From Bacillota bacterium (lineage in GTDB: Bacteria > Bacillota > Sulfobacillia > RBS10-35 > JAJYVN01): a DNA stretch of 41,249 nt. The notes beneath the pieces were generated by a model. That model was not told the DNA's origin, did no database searches, and saw only the letters and a program-made list of their open reading frames with translations. The position numbers and the translations under genes are program-made. The stretch's first letter is position 1. Each line of letters opens with the position of its first letter. Below are positions 16,367-24,982 of this stretch, in pieces. The stretch is from contig JAJZZC010000019.1 in NCBI GenBank assembly GCA_021797775.1, forward strand, positions 1-41,249. Reading direction: 5' to 3'.

Positions 16367-17452
16367 ATGGCGGAAACGGTGCGCATCGGAATCATCGGTA
16401 GCGGCGGGATCGCCGGTGCACACGCCAACGCGTATAAGCAGATGCCGGACGTCACGGTCGTGGCCGTGGCGGACGTGATTCCGGGGAAGGCCGCGGCGTT
16501 CATCCAGGACAGGGGGCTCGACGGGGCGCGCGCCTTCGAGGACCACCTGCGGCTGCTGGAACTGGACCTTGACGGGGTCAGCGTGTGCACCCCGAACGTG
16601 GCGCACCATCGGACCGCCGTGGACGCGCTCAATGCCGGTAAGCACGTGCTGACGGAGAAGCCGATGGCAGTCACGCTGGAGCAGGCGGTGGAGATGGCCC
16701 GCACCGCCAAGCGCAGCGGCAAGATCCTGACGATTGGCTTCCAGCCGCGTTACGACCCCAACATGCAGATGGTCAAGCGCATCGTGCAGTCTGGCCAGCT
16801 CGGCAAGATCTACTACGTGGAGACCGGCGGCGGGCGGCGCCGGGGCATGCCGGGCGGCACCTTCATCCGCAAGGACCTTGCCGGTGCCGGCGCGATGGCG
16901 GACATCGGCTGCTACTCGTTGGACATGGCCCTGAACGCGCTCGGCTACCCCAAGCCCCTCACGGTCTCCTCGACGACCTCCAACTACTTCGGCACCTCGC
17001 CCCGCTACCACCACGAGGCGGACAAGTTCCAGGTCGAGGACTTCGGCGTCGCGCTGGTGCGCCTGGACGGCGGCGTCACCCTGACCTTTAAGATTTCCTG
17101 GGCGATGCACATGGACACGCTGGGCGCGACCATGTTCCTGGGCACCGACGCCGGCCTCAAGGTCACGCCAGCTGGCAGCGGCCCGTGGAGCGGGGTCTGG
17201 GACGGCGGCGTCGGCTCCGTGACGCTCTACCACGACCTGCTCGGCCACCACACCGAGAGCCCCATCCCCGTGCAACGGCACAACGTGCACATCTTCTACG
17301 AAAAGGTACGGGCCTTCGTCGACGCGATCAAGACCAATGGCCCCGCGCCCATCCCTGGCGAGGAGATCGTGCGCAACCAGGCCGTGATCGACGCGATCCT
17401 GCGCTCCTCCGAGCTGGGGCGCGAGGTGCAGATCGAGATCCCGGAGATCTGA
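16367..17452 (+). CDS. Gfo/Idh/MocA family NAD(P)-dependent oxidoreductase
   Basis: Sugar or polyol dehydrogenase-type enzyme, 361 residues. The N-terminal Rossmann fold has IGIIGSGGIAGAHANAY (GxGGIA) and the family's catalytic Glu-Lys-Pro at VLTEKPMAV (~100). The C-terminal alpha/beta domain includes GGTFIRKDLAGAGAMADIGCYSLDMALNALG, with the conserved Gly-x-x-x-Asp-x-Gly-x-x-x-x-Asp helix. The ATG at 16367 has only a distant AGGAAAGGG. No sugar transport or catabolic gene is adjacent, so the substrate cannot be assigned. Two stem-loops follow the stop codon. Confidence 0.92.
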   Translation: MAETVRIGIIGSGGIAGAHANAYKQMPDVTVVAVADVIPGKAAAFIQDRGLDGARAFEDHLRLLELDLDGVSVCTPNVAHHRTAVDALNAGKHVLTEKPMAVTLEQAVEMARTAKRSGKILTIGFQPRYDPNMQMVKRIVQSGQLGKIYYVETGGGRRRGMPGGTFIRKDLAGAGAMADIGCYSLDMALNALGYPKPLTVSSTTSNYFGTSPRYHHEADKFQVEDFGVALVRLDGGVTLTFKISWAMHMDTLGATMFLGTDAGLKVTPAGSGPWSGVWDGGVGSVTLYHDLLGHHTESPIPVQRHNVHIFYEKVRAFVDAIKTNGPAPIPGEEIVRNQAVIDAILRSSELGREVQIEIPEI

Positions 17453-17480
17453 GCGGTCACGCGACGACCGCTCAGATCTC
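17444..17480 (+). other. 15-bp perfect palindrome spanning the stop codon
   Basis: GAGATCTGAGCGGTC (17444-17458, containing the TGA) pairs perfectly with 17466-17480 around a 7-nt loop. It may insulate the mRNA 3' end or act with the next hairpin; no T-run follows it. Confidence 0.7.
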
Positions 17481-17818
17481 GCGCTGCACAGCCACGCGGC
17501 GACGGACCCGGGGGGAGGCCCCCGGGTCCGTCGCTCTCTTTGCCCGCTGAAAGCGTCGACCGAACGGGAACGGCCGCCGGCCGGCGCGGGCGAGGACCGG
17601 GCGATGGCGGACGGCGATGCCCGTGCCCGACGACCACAGGACGGCGCGGGGAACAACCGGCATGTTGCCGCCGGGTACGGGGCCAGCATGCGGAGCCGCG
17701 CAGGATCGCGGCGGCGGGCGTCGTGGGGGGTGCCGCCCGCCATGCGGCCGGGGGTGCCGGTGGTCACCACGGACCCCGGTTGCGCCGCGCGGGGCGGCGC
17801 CCCGGCGCCCACCCCCCG
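17453..17818. other. 366-bp spacer between convergent genes
   Basis: It holds the two hairpins after the oxidoreductase. The remainder up to the DUF421 stop shows nothing I recognise. Confidence 0.5.
17499..17541 (+). terminator. rho-independent terminator
   Basis: GCGACGGACCCGGGG (17499-17513) pairs perfectly with 17520-17534 around a 6-nt loop and is followed by TCTCTTT. It is the best intrinsic terminator in the window, ending the oxidoreductase transcript. Confidence 0.85.
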
Positions 17819-18400
17819 TTAACGCGCCTTCTTCAGCAGCGTCCGCACCTTGCCGTAGGTCCTCGGTGCCAGTTGCAGCGTGTCCGCGGACCTATGCACG
17901 ACACTGATACTGCCGTTCGCCTCGAGCACGGCGAGCCGCACGTCGGCCAGGTCCAGGATCCCGTTCTGGCGCATGGCGGCCCGCACTTCGTCCCGATCGA
18001 TGCCCTCGCGGCGCATGATCGCCTCGTTCCACTGCCCATGGCTAACGAGGACGCTCGGCCGGCCCTCGACCATGTGCCGGAAGAGGCGGTCGCCGATGCG
18101 CAGGCGCGCCACCAGGTAGTTCAGGACCAGCAGGGTGCCCGCCACGAGCGTGCCGCCGAGCAGGGAGGTGTCCGGACCGACCATGGCATTCTGGACGGCG
18201 TTGGCGATGAGCAGGATCATCGCCACATCGAAGACGGTCACCTGGCCGAGCTCGCGCTTGCCGAAGACGCGGAAGCCGAAGAGCATGACCGCGTACGCCC
18301 CGACGGTGCGCACGATGAGGACAGCGGCCCCGACCTTCAGTTGGTAGAGGCCGCTGGATCCGGACAGGAGACCGAGGCCCGCGTGGACCAGCCCGTGCAT
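17819..18400 (-). CDS. DUF421 (YetF-like) membrane protein
   Basis: 193 residues. Three N-terminal membrane segments (~18-40, 52-70, 78-97) include AYAVMLFGFRVFGKRELGQVTVFDVAMILLIANAVQNAMVG, the conserved DUF421 core. A cytoplasmic domain follows with GRPSVLVSHGQWNEAIMRREGIDRDEVRAAMRQNGILDLADVRLAVLEANGSISV. The function is unknown; spore-membrane and stress roles have been reported for relatives. Start is ATG 18400 (or GTG 18403); neither has a clear ribosome site. Confidence 0.88.
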   Translation of the reverse strand: MHGLVHAGLGLLSGSSGLYQLKVGAAVLIVRTVGAYAVMLFGFRVFGKRELGQVTVFDVAMILLIANAVQNAMVGPDTSLLGGTLVAGTLLVLNYLVARLRIGDRLFRHMVEGRPSVLVSHGQWNEAIMRREGIDRDEVRAAMRQNGILDLADVRLAVLEANGSISVVHRSADTLQLAPRTYGKVRTLLKKAR

Positions 18401-18891
18401 CACCCAGGGAGGATGAGCCGTGGTCCCCACCGGCCATACACGGGTGGGGGCAGGGTGGAGACGGGCGGCCCCGGCCCGGGCGAGCGCGGCGGTCGCATGC
18501 AGGGTGTCGGCGACGGGTGCGCGGCCACCACGCCCGCCGCCGTCGCGCACCACCCGGGCCGCTCCGTCCGCGGTGGTCAGGGCGAGGCCGCAGCCAGCGA
18601 GGCACGGCGAGAGGCACAGAACCGGCGGAGGAGACGGTAGCGCCTTGCTGAGCGCGCTCGGGGTGGTCGCGATGGCGCCTTACAGGCGCACCCTACCGCA
18701 ACGGTCGCTCCGCGATCCCCCGCAGCCAGCGTCTGGACCGCAGGGGTTGCCGCACCCGCCCGGCCGTACGGTGCGTGGCGGCCTGCGCGGAACGGCACGG
18801 GCCCGCGGCGCAGCCCCTGGGCGCCCGGCCCCGCCCACCGCGGCCCAGGCGGTTCGTCCCCCGCACCGCCGCCCCAGCGGCCGTGCCGCAC
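18401..18891. other. 491-bp spacer between MazG-like and DUF421 genes
   Basis: Only a small GGCGCC/GGCGC hairpin near 18673-18688 stands out. I support no gene here. Confidence 0.45.
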
Positions 18892-19212
18892 TCAGCCCGA
18901 CTCGCGCACCGGGAAGCGCCGGGCGTTGATCTCCGCCTTGGCCCGCAGCGCGGCAGCCAGGTCGATGCCCTGAGCGGCGCAGAGCCGCATCAGGTACCAG
19001 CAGACATCCGCACACTCCAGGGCCAGGGCCTGACGCTCCACGGCGGAGAGCGGCTCCGCCGTGGCCTTCCACTGGAAGATCTCCATCACCTCCGCGGCCT
19101 CGATGGCCACGCTCGCGGCCAGGTTCTTGCTGTCGTTGTTCCACCCGCGGGCCGCGGAGAAATCGACCACCAACCGCTGCAGGTCCACCAGGGCGTCTTG
19201 CGCTGGTTCCAA
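18892..19212 (-). CDS. MazG-like nucleotide pyrophosphohydrolase
   Basis: All-alpha NTP pyrophosphohydrolase of the RS21-C6/dCTPase type, 106 residues. It should hydrolyse a non-canonical or surplus (d)NTP to the monophosphate, protecting the nucleotide pool. The metal-binding EXXE...EXXD pattern is clear: E38-A-A-E41 with E44 (IEAAEVMEIFQW) and E66-C-A-D69 (LECADVCWYLMRL). The TTG at 19212 is preferred because AGGAAGG is 7 nt upstream and it gives the normal family length. Divergent from the Asp-box gene. Confidence 0.88.
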   Translation of the reverse strand: MEPAQDALVDLQRLVVDFSAARGWNNDSKNLAASVAIEAAEVMEIFQWKATAEPLSAVERQALALECADVCWYLMRLCAAQGIDLAAALRAKAEINARRFPVRESG

Positions 19213-19667
19213 TGACCGACCTTCCTGTCGCACGTTTCTTAGGCGCCGGGCTTTCTCAACCGGTACCGGCCCGTCCTGCCTGCAGACGGGCGGCGTGGGC
19301 ACGGGGCGCCCAGGGCCACGACTGCCCGCCGCCCGGTGGCTCCAGCGGTTCGGCCCCGGACCGCCACGGTCACCGCGGTTCCACGGACACCGCCCGTTCC
19401 TCGTCCGACGGCCCATCTCAGGCGGCCGCCACCACCGGGCTCTGGGTACCCGCGCCGCGAACACAGCCCCACTCCAAGAGGGCGACGGTCAGGAGCAGGC
19501 GATCGGATGCGCCAGCTTCTTCCTTTGGCGACCGCCCCCCTCAGCAGCAGGCGCGCGGGCGAAAACGGATAAGCCACAGGAGAGGCGCCCCACCCCGGGG
19601 ACGCGGCGCATCCTCGGGTCCGACGGCGGGGTGTGGGCACGCGGCCCCTTACAGCGAAAGGATGGCG
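19213..19667. other. 455-bp divergent spacer
   Basis: It lies between divergent MazG-like and Asp-box genes. I see no convincing promoter hexamers and no structured RNA. Confidence 0.4.
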
Positions 19668-20987
19668 ATGTGGTTGGGTTTGCGGTGCCGGGCGGGCAGG
19701 GCCCTGGGTGCAAGACGCGGCGTGGGACCGGCGAAGGGCGTACGCCCAGTGGCCCTCGGCGCGGCATGCGCCCTGTTCCTGGCGGGTTCGGCCCAGGCGC
19801 GGGCGGGTGGTGTCCCCGGCGCTGGGGCTGCACGGGCAGGCGCCTCGGCCGCCGGGGCCGCGAGCGGACAGCGGCCGGCCGCCCGGGCCGTCCACGGCGG
19901 CGCAACCGGCCACCCCGGCCTTTCGTGGCAGCAGCAGGTCCAGATGGTCTACGCCGTGGACATGACCGGCCCGCGCACCGGATGGATGGTGGCGGAGGTG
20001 CACGGCGCCGCCGCCGTCCTGGGCAGTACCGACGGGGGGGCGAGCTGGAGGCTGGCCTGGTCGCTCGGCGCGCCAGCGGCAAGCGCGCAGGCGGTCAGCA
20101 TCGACTTCCCGACACCGGCGCGGGGCTGGGTGGCCCTGGTGAACGCAGCCGCGCGCCCGGAGGCGGTCACCGTGGCGCGGACGGCGGACGCCGGGCAGAC
20201 GTGGCACGCCCTGACGTTCCGCGCGCCGGGGGCCTCCGCCGTGCACCTGGCGGCAGCGGGCGCGAACCACCTCATCCTGCTCGCGACGGGCCCGGCCGCG
20301 GCAGGCGTGATGCCCGAAACGGTGTACGTCAGCGCGGACGGCGGGGCCATCTGGGTGCGGGCGGGCTGCTCGTGCGTGCGGGGGCAGGCCCAGGGCCTGC
20401 CCGGCCCCGGCCTGGTCACCGGCCTGACCGCGCGGAACGGCGGGGCGGCGTGGATCACGCAGCAGTACGGGAGCGGCCAAGCGGTCCCCGTATACCGGAG
20501 CACCGACGGAGGGCGCGCATGGCGGCTGCAGCCGCTTGCCACGCCGCTCGGCTATCGCCGCGGCTTCTACGTCAACGCCTACCCACCGGCATTCTGGGGT
20601 CCGGGCGCGCGCGATGGCGCCCTGCTCGCGCAATTCGTCGGCCTGCGCGGTGGCGCGCTCATCCCCTACACCACCAGCGATGGCGGCGCGCACTGGGCCC
20701 CTCAGGCGCCCGTGCCGTTCGGCGCCCAGGCGATCACCGTCGACTTCGCTCCGGGCGGCCAGGGCTGGGTGCTGGGGCGCACGGGCAAGCCCCTGCTGCG
20801 CAGCGCCGACGGCGGACGCCGCTGGGCCCCTGTTCCCACCGGCCGCGTGATCGGGACCGTCGCGGACGCGGTGCAGCTTGATTTCATCAGTCCCAGCGCC
20901 GGCTGGGCGCTCGTGAGCGGAGCCGGCGGGTGGGCGCTGCTGCGCACGGCGGACGGGGGCAGGCTCTGGAGCGCCGCGGGCGGGTAG
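19668..20987 (+). CDS. secreted Asp-box (BNR-like) beta-propeller protein
   Basis: 439 residues. An N-terminal signal sequence (GVRPVALGAACALFLAGSAQARA) is followed by an Ala/Gly linker and a propeller made of Asp-box repeats. Seven are readable: STDGGASW, TADAGQTW, SADGGAIW, STDGGRAW, TSDGGAHW, SADGGRRW and TADGGRLW, spaced about 45-70 residues and preceded by the typical GW or GWxL strands. Such repeats are structural; they occur in sialidases, Ycf48-like assembly factors and cell-surface proteins, and no catalytic residues can be pointed to. Start is the second ATG (19668), about 5 nt after AAAGGA; 19662 is the alternative. Likely extracellular or envelope-associated. Confidence 0.8.
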   Translation: MWLGLRCRAGRALGARRGVGPAKGVRPVALGAACALFLAGSAQARAGGVPGAGAARAGASAAGAASGQRPAARAVHGGATGHPGLSWQQQVQMVYAVDMTGPRTGWMVAEVHGAAAVLGSTDGGASWRLAWSLGAPAASAQAVSIDFPTPARGWVALVNAAARPEAVTVARTADAGQTWHALTFRAPGASAVHLAAAGANHLILLATGPAAAGVMPETVYVSADGGAIWVRAGCSCVRGQAQGLPGPGLVTGLTARNGGAAWITQQYGSGQAVPVYRSTDGGRAWRLQPLATPLGYRRGFYVNAYPPAFWGPGARDGALLAQFVGLRGGALIPYTTSDGGAHWAPQAPVPFGAQAITVDFAPGGQGWVLGRTGKPLLRSADGGRRWAPVPTGRVIGTVADAVQLDFISPSAGWALVSGAGGWALLRTADGGRLWSAAGG

Positions 20988-21379
20988 GACCTGCGCGTGG
21001 AGTGGGCGCGGCGGGCAGAAGCCCGCGCGGATGCGGGCACCGACCCCCGTCGCGCTGCCCCAGCGAGAACAGGTCCGGGTCACGAGGGTGGTCGCGGAGG
21101 TAGGCAGCGGCCTGAACGGACACCGCCAGGGCCTCCTCGCCGTGCTACGCTCACCGGAATGGAGCGCCGAGATTGCCAGGGCAGCGCCCTGGTGAACCCG
21201 GCCGCAGTGAAGCAGGAGATCTCGGAGCAGGAAACAGGCCGCCGCGGTGGTCGGGAACGGAATGCCATGAGGAGAGGAACGGTATCCGGTCGGCAATGCC
21301 CCCCCCCCGGCACCTTGGCCGCACGGCGTCTTTGCGCACCACACCCGCCGCCACCGTGCATCGCTCCGGGCCGCCCGCC
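20988..21379. other. 392-bp spacer between convergent genes
   Basis: It holds a short CCAGGGC/GCCCTGG hairpin (about 21177-21193) and a fragment of the GGACACCGCCAGGG repeat near 21117. No gene is supported. Confidence 0.45.
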
Positions 21380-22879
21380 CTACGCCTCCGGCCACCAGCG
21401 CAGCACGGGCCGCCGTGCGGCCCTCGCCTCGTCAATCCGGCCCACCGGGGTCTCCAGGGGGCCCTGGCGCACGCCCGCGCTAGCCTCCGCGCCGCGGGCG
21501 GCCTCGGCCACGATGGCGTGGACGGCGTCAGCAAAGGCCTCCAGCATCTGCCGCGACTCCGTCTCGGTGGGCTCGATCATCAGGGCCTCTTCGACGATGA
21601 GCGGGAAGTACATGGTCGGGGCATGGAAGCCATGGTCGAGCAGGGCCTTGCAGAGGTCGAGCGCCCGCAATCCCGCCCCCCGCAGCGCCCGCCCATCTGC
21701 CACGTACTCGTGCATGCAGGGGCGGTCCACGGCCGGCGGCAGCGCGTCCGCCAGCAGCATCTTCAGGTAGTTGGCGGCCAGCACGGCGTGGCCGGAGACC
21801 GCGCGCAGGCCCTCGCCGCCGTGGGTGAGGATGTAGGCATAGGCCCGGACCAGCACGGCGAAGTTGCCGTAGAGCGCCCGCACTCGGCCGATGCTGTCGG
21901 GGCCCAGATCCTCCCAGGAGAACGCCTCGCCCGGCTCCCCGGGGCGGTCCCGCCGGACGGGGCGCGGCCCCGGGAGGAAGCGCTCCAGCCCCGCGCGCAC
22001 GCCGACGGGGCCCGCGCCCGGCCCGCCCATACCGTGGGGTGTGGAGAAGGTTTTGTGCAGGTTGAGGTGGCAGATGTCGAAGCCCATGTCGCCGGGGCGC
22101 ACCCGGCCGACGACGGCGTTGAGGTTGGCGCCGTCGTAGTACATCAGCCCCCCGGCCGCGTGCACGAGGTCGGCCAGGGCGGCGACGTTCTCCTCGAAGA
22201 GGCCCAGCGTGTTGGGGTTGGTGAGCATCAGCGCGGCGAGGCGCTCGTCCGCCAGGGCGCGCAGCGCCTCGATGTCCGTCCCCCCACGGGCGTCGGCGGG
22301 GACCTCCACGACCTCGAAGCCCGCCATGGCCGCCGAGGCCGGGTTGGTCCCGTGCGCCGAGGCCGGCACGGCGACCCGCCGACGCGCCCCGTCACCCCGC
22401 GCGCGATGGTAGGCCGCGGTGATCAGCATCCCCGCCAACTCGCCGTGTGCGCCCGCCGCGGGCTGCAGGCTGCAGGCCGCCATCCCGGTGATGCGGCAGA
22501 GCGCCTGCTCCAACTCCCAGAGCACGCGCAACGCCCCCTGGGCCCAGGCGTCGGGGGTGTAGGGGTGGAGGCCGGCGAAGCCGTCCAGCCCGGCCAGTTC
22601 GTCGTTGATCTTGGGGTTGTACTTCATCGTGCACGAGCCCAGCGGATAGAAGCCCGTGTCGACGGCGAAGTTGCGCCGGGCCAGGCGGGTGAAGTGCCGC
22701 ACGACCTGGAGTTCGGAGACCTCGGGCAGGCGCGGCGGCGCCTGGCGCAGGGCCGCGGCCGGCAGGAGGTCCTCCACGTCACCGCCCTCGGGGACGTCGA
22801 CCCGCGGCAGGGCCATCCCGCCGCGCCCGGGCTGCGAGAGGTCGAAGATCAGCGGCTCGGGCTGATCCGGCACCGTCAC
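21380..22879 (-). CDS. gcvPB: glycine dehydrogenase (decarboxylating) subunit 2
   Basis: PLP-carrying half of the two-subunit P-protein, which decarboxylates glycine and passes the aminomethyl group to lipoyl GcvH. 499 residues. It includes LGSCTMKYNPKINDELAG, the cofactor lysine motif HLNLHKTFSTPHGMGGPGAGP, and the C-terminal FHAPTMYFPLIVEEALMIEPTETESRQML. The GTG start overlaps the gcvPA stop (GTGA). Last gene of the cluster. Confidence 0.96.
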   Translation of the reverse strand: MTVPDQPEPLIFDLSQPGRGGMALPRVDVPEGGDVEDLLPAAALRQAPPRLPEVSELQVVRHFTRLARRNFAVDTGFYPLGSCTMKYNPKINDELAGLDGFAGLHPYTPDAWAQGALRVLWELEQALCRITGMAACSLQPAAGAHGELAGMLITAAYHRARGDGARRRVAVPASAHGTNPASAAMAGFEVVEVPADARGGTDIEALRALADERLAALMLTNPNTLGLFEENVAALADLVHAAGGLMYYDGANLNAVVGRVRPGDMGFDICHLNLHKTFSTPHGMGGPGAGPVGVRAGLERFLPGPRPVRRDRPGEPGEAFSWEDLGPDSIGRVRALYGNFAVLVRAYAYILTHGGEGLRAVSGHAVLAANYLKMLLADALPPAVDRPCMHEYVADGRALRGAGLRALDLCKALLDHGFHAPTMYFPLIVEEALMIEPTETESRQMLEAFADAVHAIVAEAARGAEASAGVRQGPLETPVGRIDEARAARRPVLRWWPEA

Positions 22880-24231
22880 CGCGACCCACCCCCCACGGCG
22901 CCCGGAGCCGCTTCCGCTGGCGCACCCGCCTCCCCCAACACCGCGCGCACCGCCTCCACCAGCCCGTCCATCTCCGCGCGGCTGCGCTTCTCGGTCACGG
23001 CGACGAGCAGGGTGCGCGGCTCCACCGCCGGCCCCACGAGGAAACCCCGGTGCGCGAGGCCCTCGATGAGTCCCGGGGCATCGGGGACACGCAGCGCGAA
23101 CTCAGCGAAGAACGGCGCGTCCGGGAAGGCCAGGGCGACGCCCGGCACCTCGACCAGGGCGGCGGCCAGGTAATGGGCGCGGCGCAGGCAGAGCGCGCCC
23201 AGGCCGCGCAGCCCCGCGGGGCCCAGTAGGCTGAGGTAGATGGTCACCGCCAGGGCGCAGAGGGCCTGGTTGGTGCAGACGTTGGACGTGGCGCGCGCGC
23301 GCCGGATGTGCTGCTCCCGCGCCTGGAGGGTGAGCACGAAGGCGCGGCGCCCCGCGGCATCGCAGCTCTCCCCGCAGATGCGCCCGGGCAGCCGCCGCAG
23401 CAGGGCCTCACTGGCCGCCATGTACCCCAGGTACGGGCCGCCGTAGGACAGCGGCAGCCCGACGCTCTGGCCCTCTCCAGCGGCGATGTCGGCGCCGAGC
23501 GCCCCCGGCGCCTCCAGCACGCCCAGGGTGGCGAGATCAGCCGCCACCACGCCGAGGCTCCCGGCGGGCCGGGCGGCGAGCAGGGCGCGCACATCGCGCA
23601 CGCGCCCGTAGTAGTCGGGCTGCTGCACCACCAAGGCCGCGACATCGTCGCGGCCCGCGACCTCGGGCGGGCCGACCACCAGGCGCAGCCCGCGCGGCAG
23701 GGCATAGGTCCGCATCACCTGCACCGTCTCCGGGTGCAGGCCCTCCGCGCAGAGCACGGTGTCGCGGCCGGTGGCGGCGTGCGCCATGAGCACGGCCTCG
23801 GCCACGGCGGTGCTACCGTCGTAGAGGCCCGCGGTGGCCACCGGCAGGCCGACCAGTTCGGCGATCAGCGTCTGGAACTCGAAGGTCGCCTGCAGCGTGC
23901 CCTGGCTGACCTCGGCCTGATAGGGGGTGTAGGCGGTGAGAAACTCGCCCCGGGCGAGCAGCGCGCGCTGGGCGGCTGGCAGGTAGCGGTCGTAGTACCC
24001 CCCGCCGGCGAAGCAGACCAGGCGGGCGCCGCGGTTGGCGTCGGCCATCTGTCGCATCAGGACAGAGAGGGACCACTCGTCGAGCCCCGGGCCCAGATCG
24101 GGAGCCTCGGTCAGCAGCAGGCCTGCGGGAACGCCCGCGAAGAGCGCGTCGATGGAGGGGACGCCGACCGCCGCCAGCATCGCGGCGTCGTCGGCCGCCG
24201 TATGCGGCAGGTACCCCGGCGCGTCCGTCGT
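22876..24231 (-). CDS. gcvPA: glycine dehydrogenase (decarboxylating) subunit 1
   Basis: Partner subunit of the P-protein, 451 residues. It shows FAGGGYYDRYLPAAQ, FLTAYTPYQAEVSQGTLQATFEFQTLI, ATAGLYDGSTAVAEAVLMA and GGPYLGYMAASEALLRRLPGRICGE. Family homology starts well before the first in-frame ATG (24180): codons upstream encode YLPHTAADDAA, matching the usual N-terminus. In that stretch there is no ATG, GTG or TTG. The gcvH stop is followed as TAACG, so ACG at 24231 (or the next codon, ACG 24228) sits where a TAATG overlap would be expected, 5 nt after GGAGGGG. I infer an ACG start; a sequence error is the alternative. Confidence 0.93.
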   Translation of the reverse strand, partial: TTDAPGYLPHTAADDAAMLAAVGVPSIDALFAGVPAGLLLTEAPDLGPGLDEWSLSVLMRQMADANRGARLVCFAGGGYYDRYLPAAQRALLARGEFLTAYTPYQAEVSQGTLQATFEFQTLIAELVGLPVATAGLYDGSTAVAEAVLMAHAATGRDTVLCAEGLHPETVQVMRTYALPRGLRLVVGPPEVAGRDDVAALVVQQPDYYGRVRDVRALLAARPAGSLGVVAADLATLGVLEAPGALGADIAAGEGQSVGLPLSYGGPYLGYMAASEALLRRLPGRICGESCDAAGRRAFVLTLQAREQHIRRARATSNVCTNQALCALAVTIYLSLLGPAGLRGLGALCLRRAHYLAAALVEVPGVALAFPDAPFFAEFALRVPDAPGLIEGLAHRGFLVGPAVEPRTLLVAVTEKRSRAEMDGLVEAVRAVLGEAGAPAEAAPGAVGGGSR

Positions 24232-24614
24232 TACTTCCCCTCCACCTGCGCGCGGTATTGGTCAGCGGTGAGCAGGGGCGCGGTGGCGGCGCCCGCATCC
24301 ACCTGGACGCGGATCATCCAACCCTCGCCGTACGGGTCGCGGTTGACGCGCTCCGGCTCGCCGGTCAGGTCGGCGTTGACCGCGGTGACCGTACCGGTCA
24401 CAGGGGCGTAGAGGTCCGAGACGCTCTTCACCGACTCGACGGTGCCGAAGGGCTGGCCGGCCTCGACCCGGGCGCCGACCGCGGGCAGTTCGACGTAGAC
24501 CACGTCGCCGAGGGAGGCCTGGGCGAAGTGGGTGATGCCGACGGCACCGTCGGCGGCGCGCCACCACTCGTGCTCGCTCGTGTAGGAGAGACCCTGCGGG
24601 AAGGGCTCGGACAC
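24231..24614 (-). CDS. gcvH: glycine cleavage system H protein
   Basis: Lipoyl carrier of the glycine cleavage system, 127 residues. It has YTSEHEWW, VGITHFAQASLGDVVYVELP, and the lipoylation site GTVESVKSVSDLYAP, in which the first Lys after Ser-Val is modified. The GTG at 24614 is chosen by the AGGTGGAG ribosome site and by homology beginning just after it. It overlaps gcvPA by one base. Confidence 0.96.
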   Translation of the reverse strand: MSEPFPQGLSYTSEHEWWRAADGAVGITHFAQASLGDVVYVELPAVGARVEAGQPFGTVESVKSVSDLYAPVTGTVTAVNADLTGEPERVNRDPYGEGWMIRVQVDAGAATAPLLTADQYRAQVEGK

Positions 24615-24982
24615 GCTGCGCTCCACCTCCCTGCGGCGGGCCCGTGCGCGCCCGCGGCTGCGGGGCATCCCGGGGCGCCCGGCCGCCCACGGGCGGCACG
24701 GGGACGGGGGCCATTATCCCCCAACGGCGCGGCCGGCGTAAACCGGCGCCGCCCAAAGGACCAAAAGGGCGGTGCCGGGCGCGAGCGGTGCGCCGCAAAG
24801 AGACCGGGGCGCAGCGACGCCCCCCTGGCACCGTCGCCCGGCCTCCTACCGGGGTGCGCGGACGCGCGCGCCGCCTGGCGGGGCATGCGGGCGGCCGAGC
24901 CCAACGCCCACGGGCAGAGCGCCCGACGCTCCCGTCTGGCCGAGGGGGTCGGTCGCTTGCGGAGCGGCGCGCCCCTCCGCCG
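24615..24982. other. 368-bp spacer between Uma2 gene and gcvH
   Basis: A spacer inside the gcv cluster. I see no terminator, promoter or repeat in it that I would defend. Confidence 0.4.

Noticed and set aside
16007-17812. 601-codon minus-strand frame opposite the oxidoreductase
   Set aside because: Antisense shadow that crosses the terminator and the repeat pair.
21173-23173. 666-codon plus-strand frame opposite gcvPB/gcvPA
   Set aside because: Shadow of two firmly identified genes; no family resemblance.
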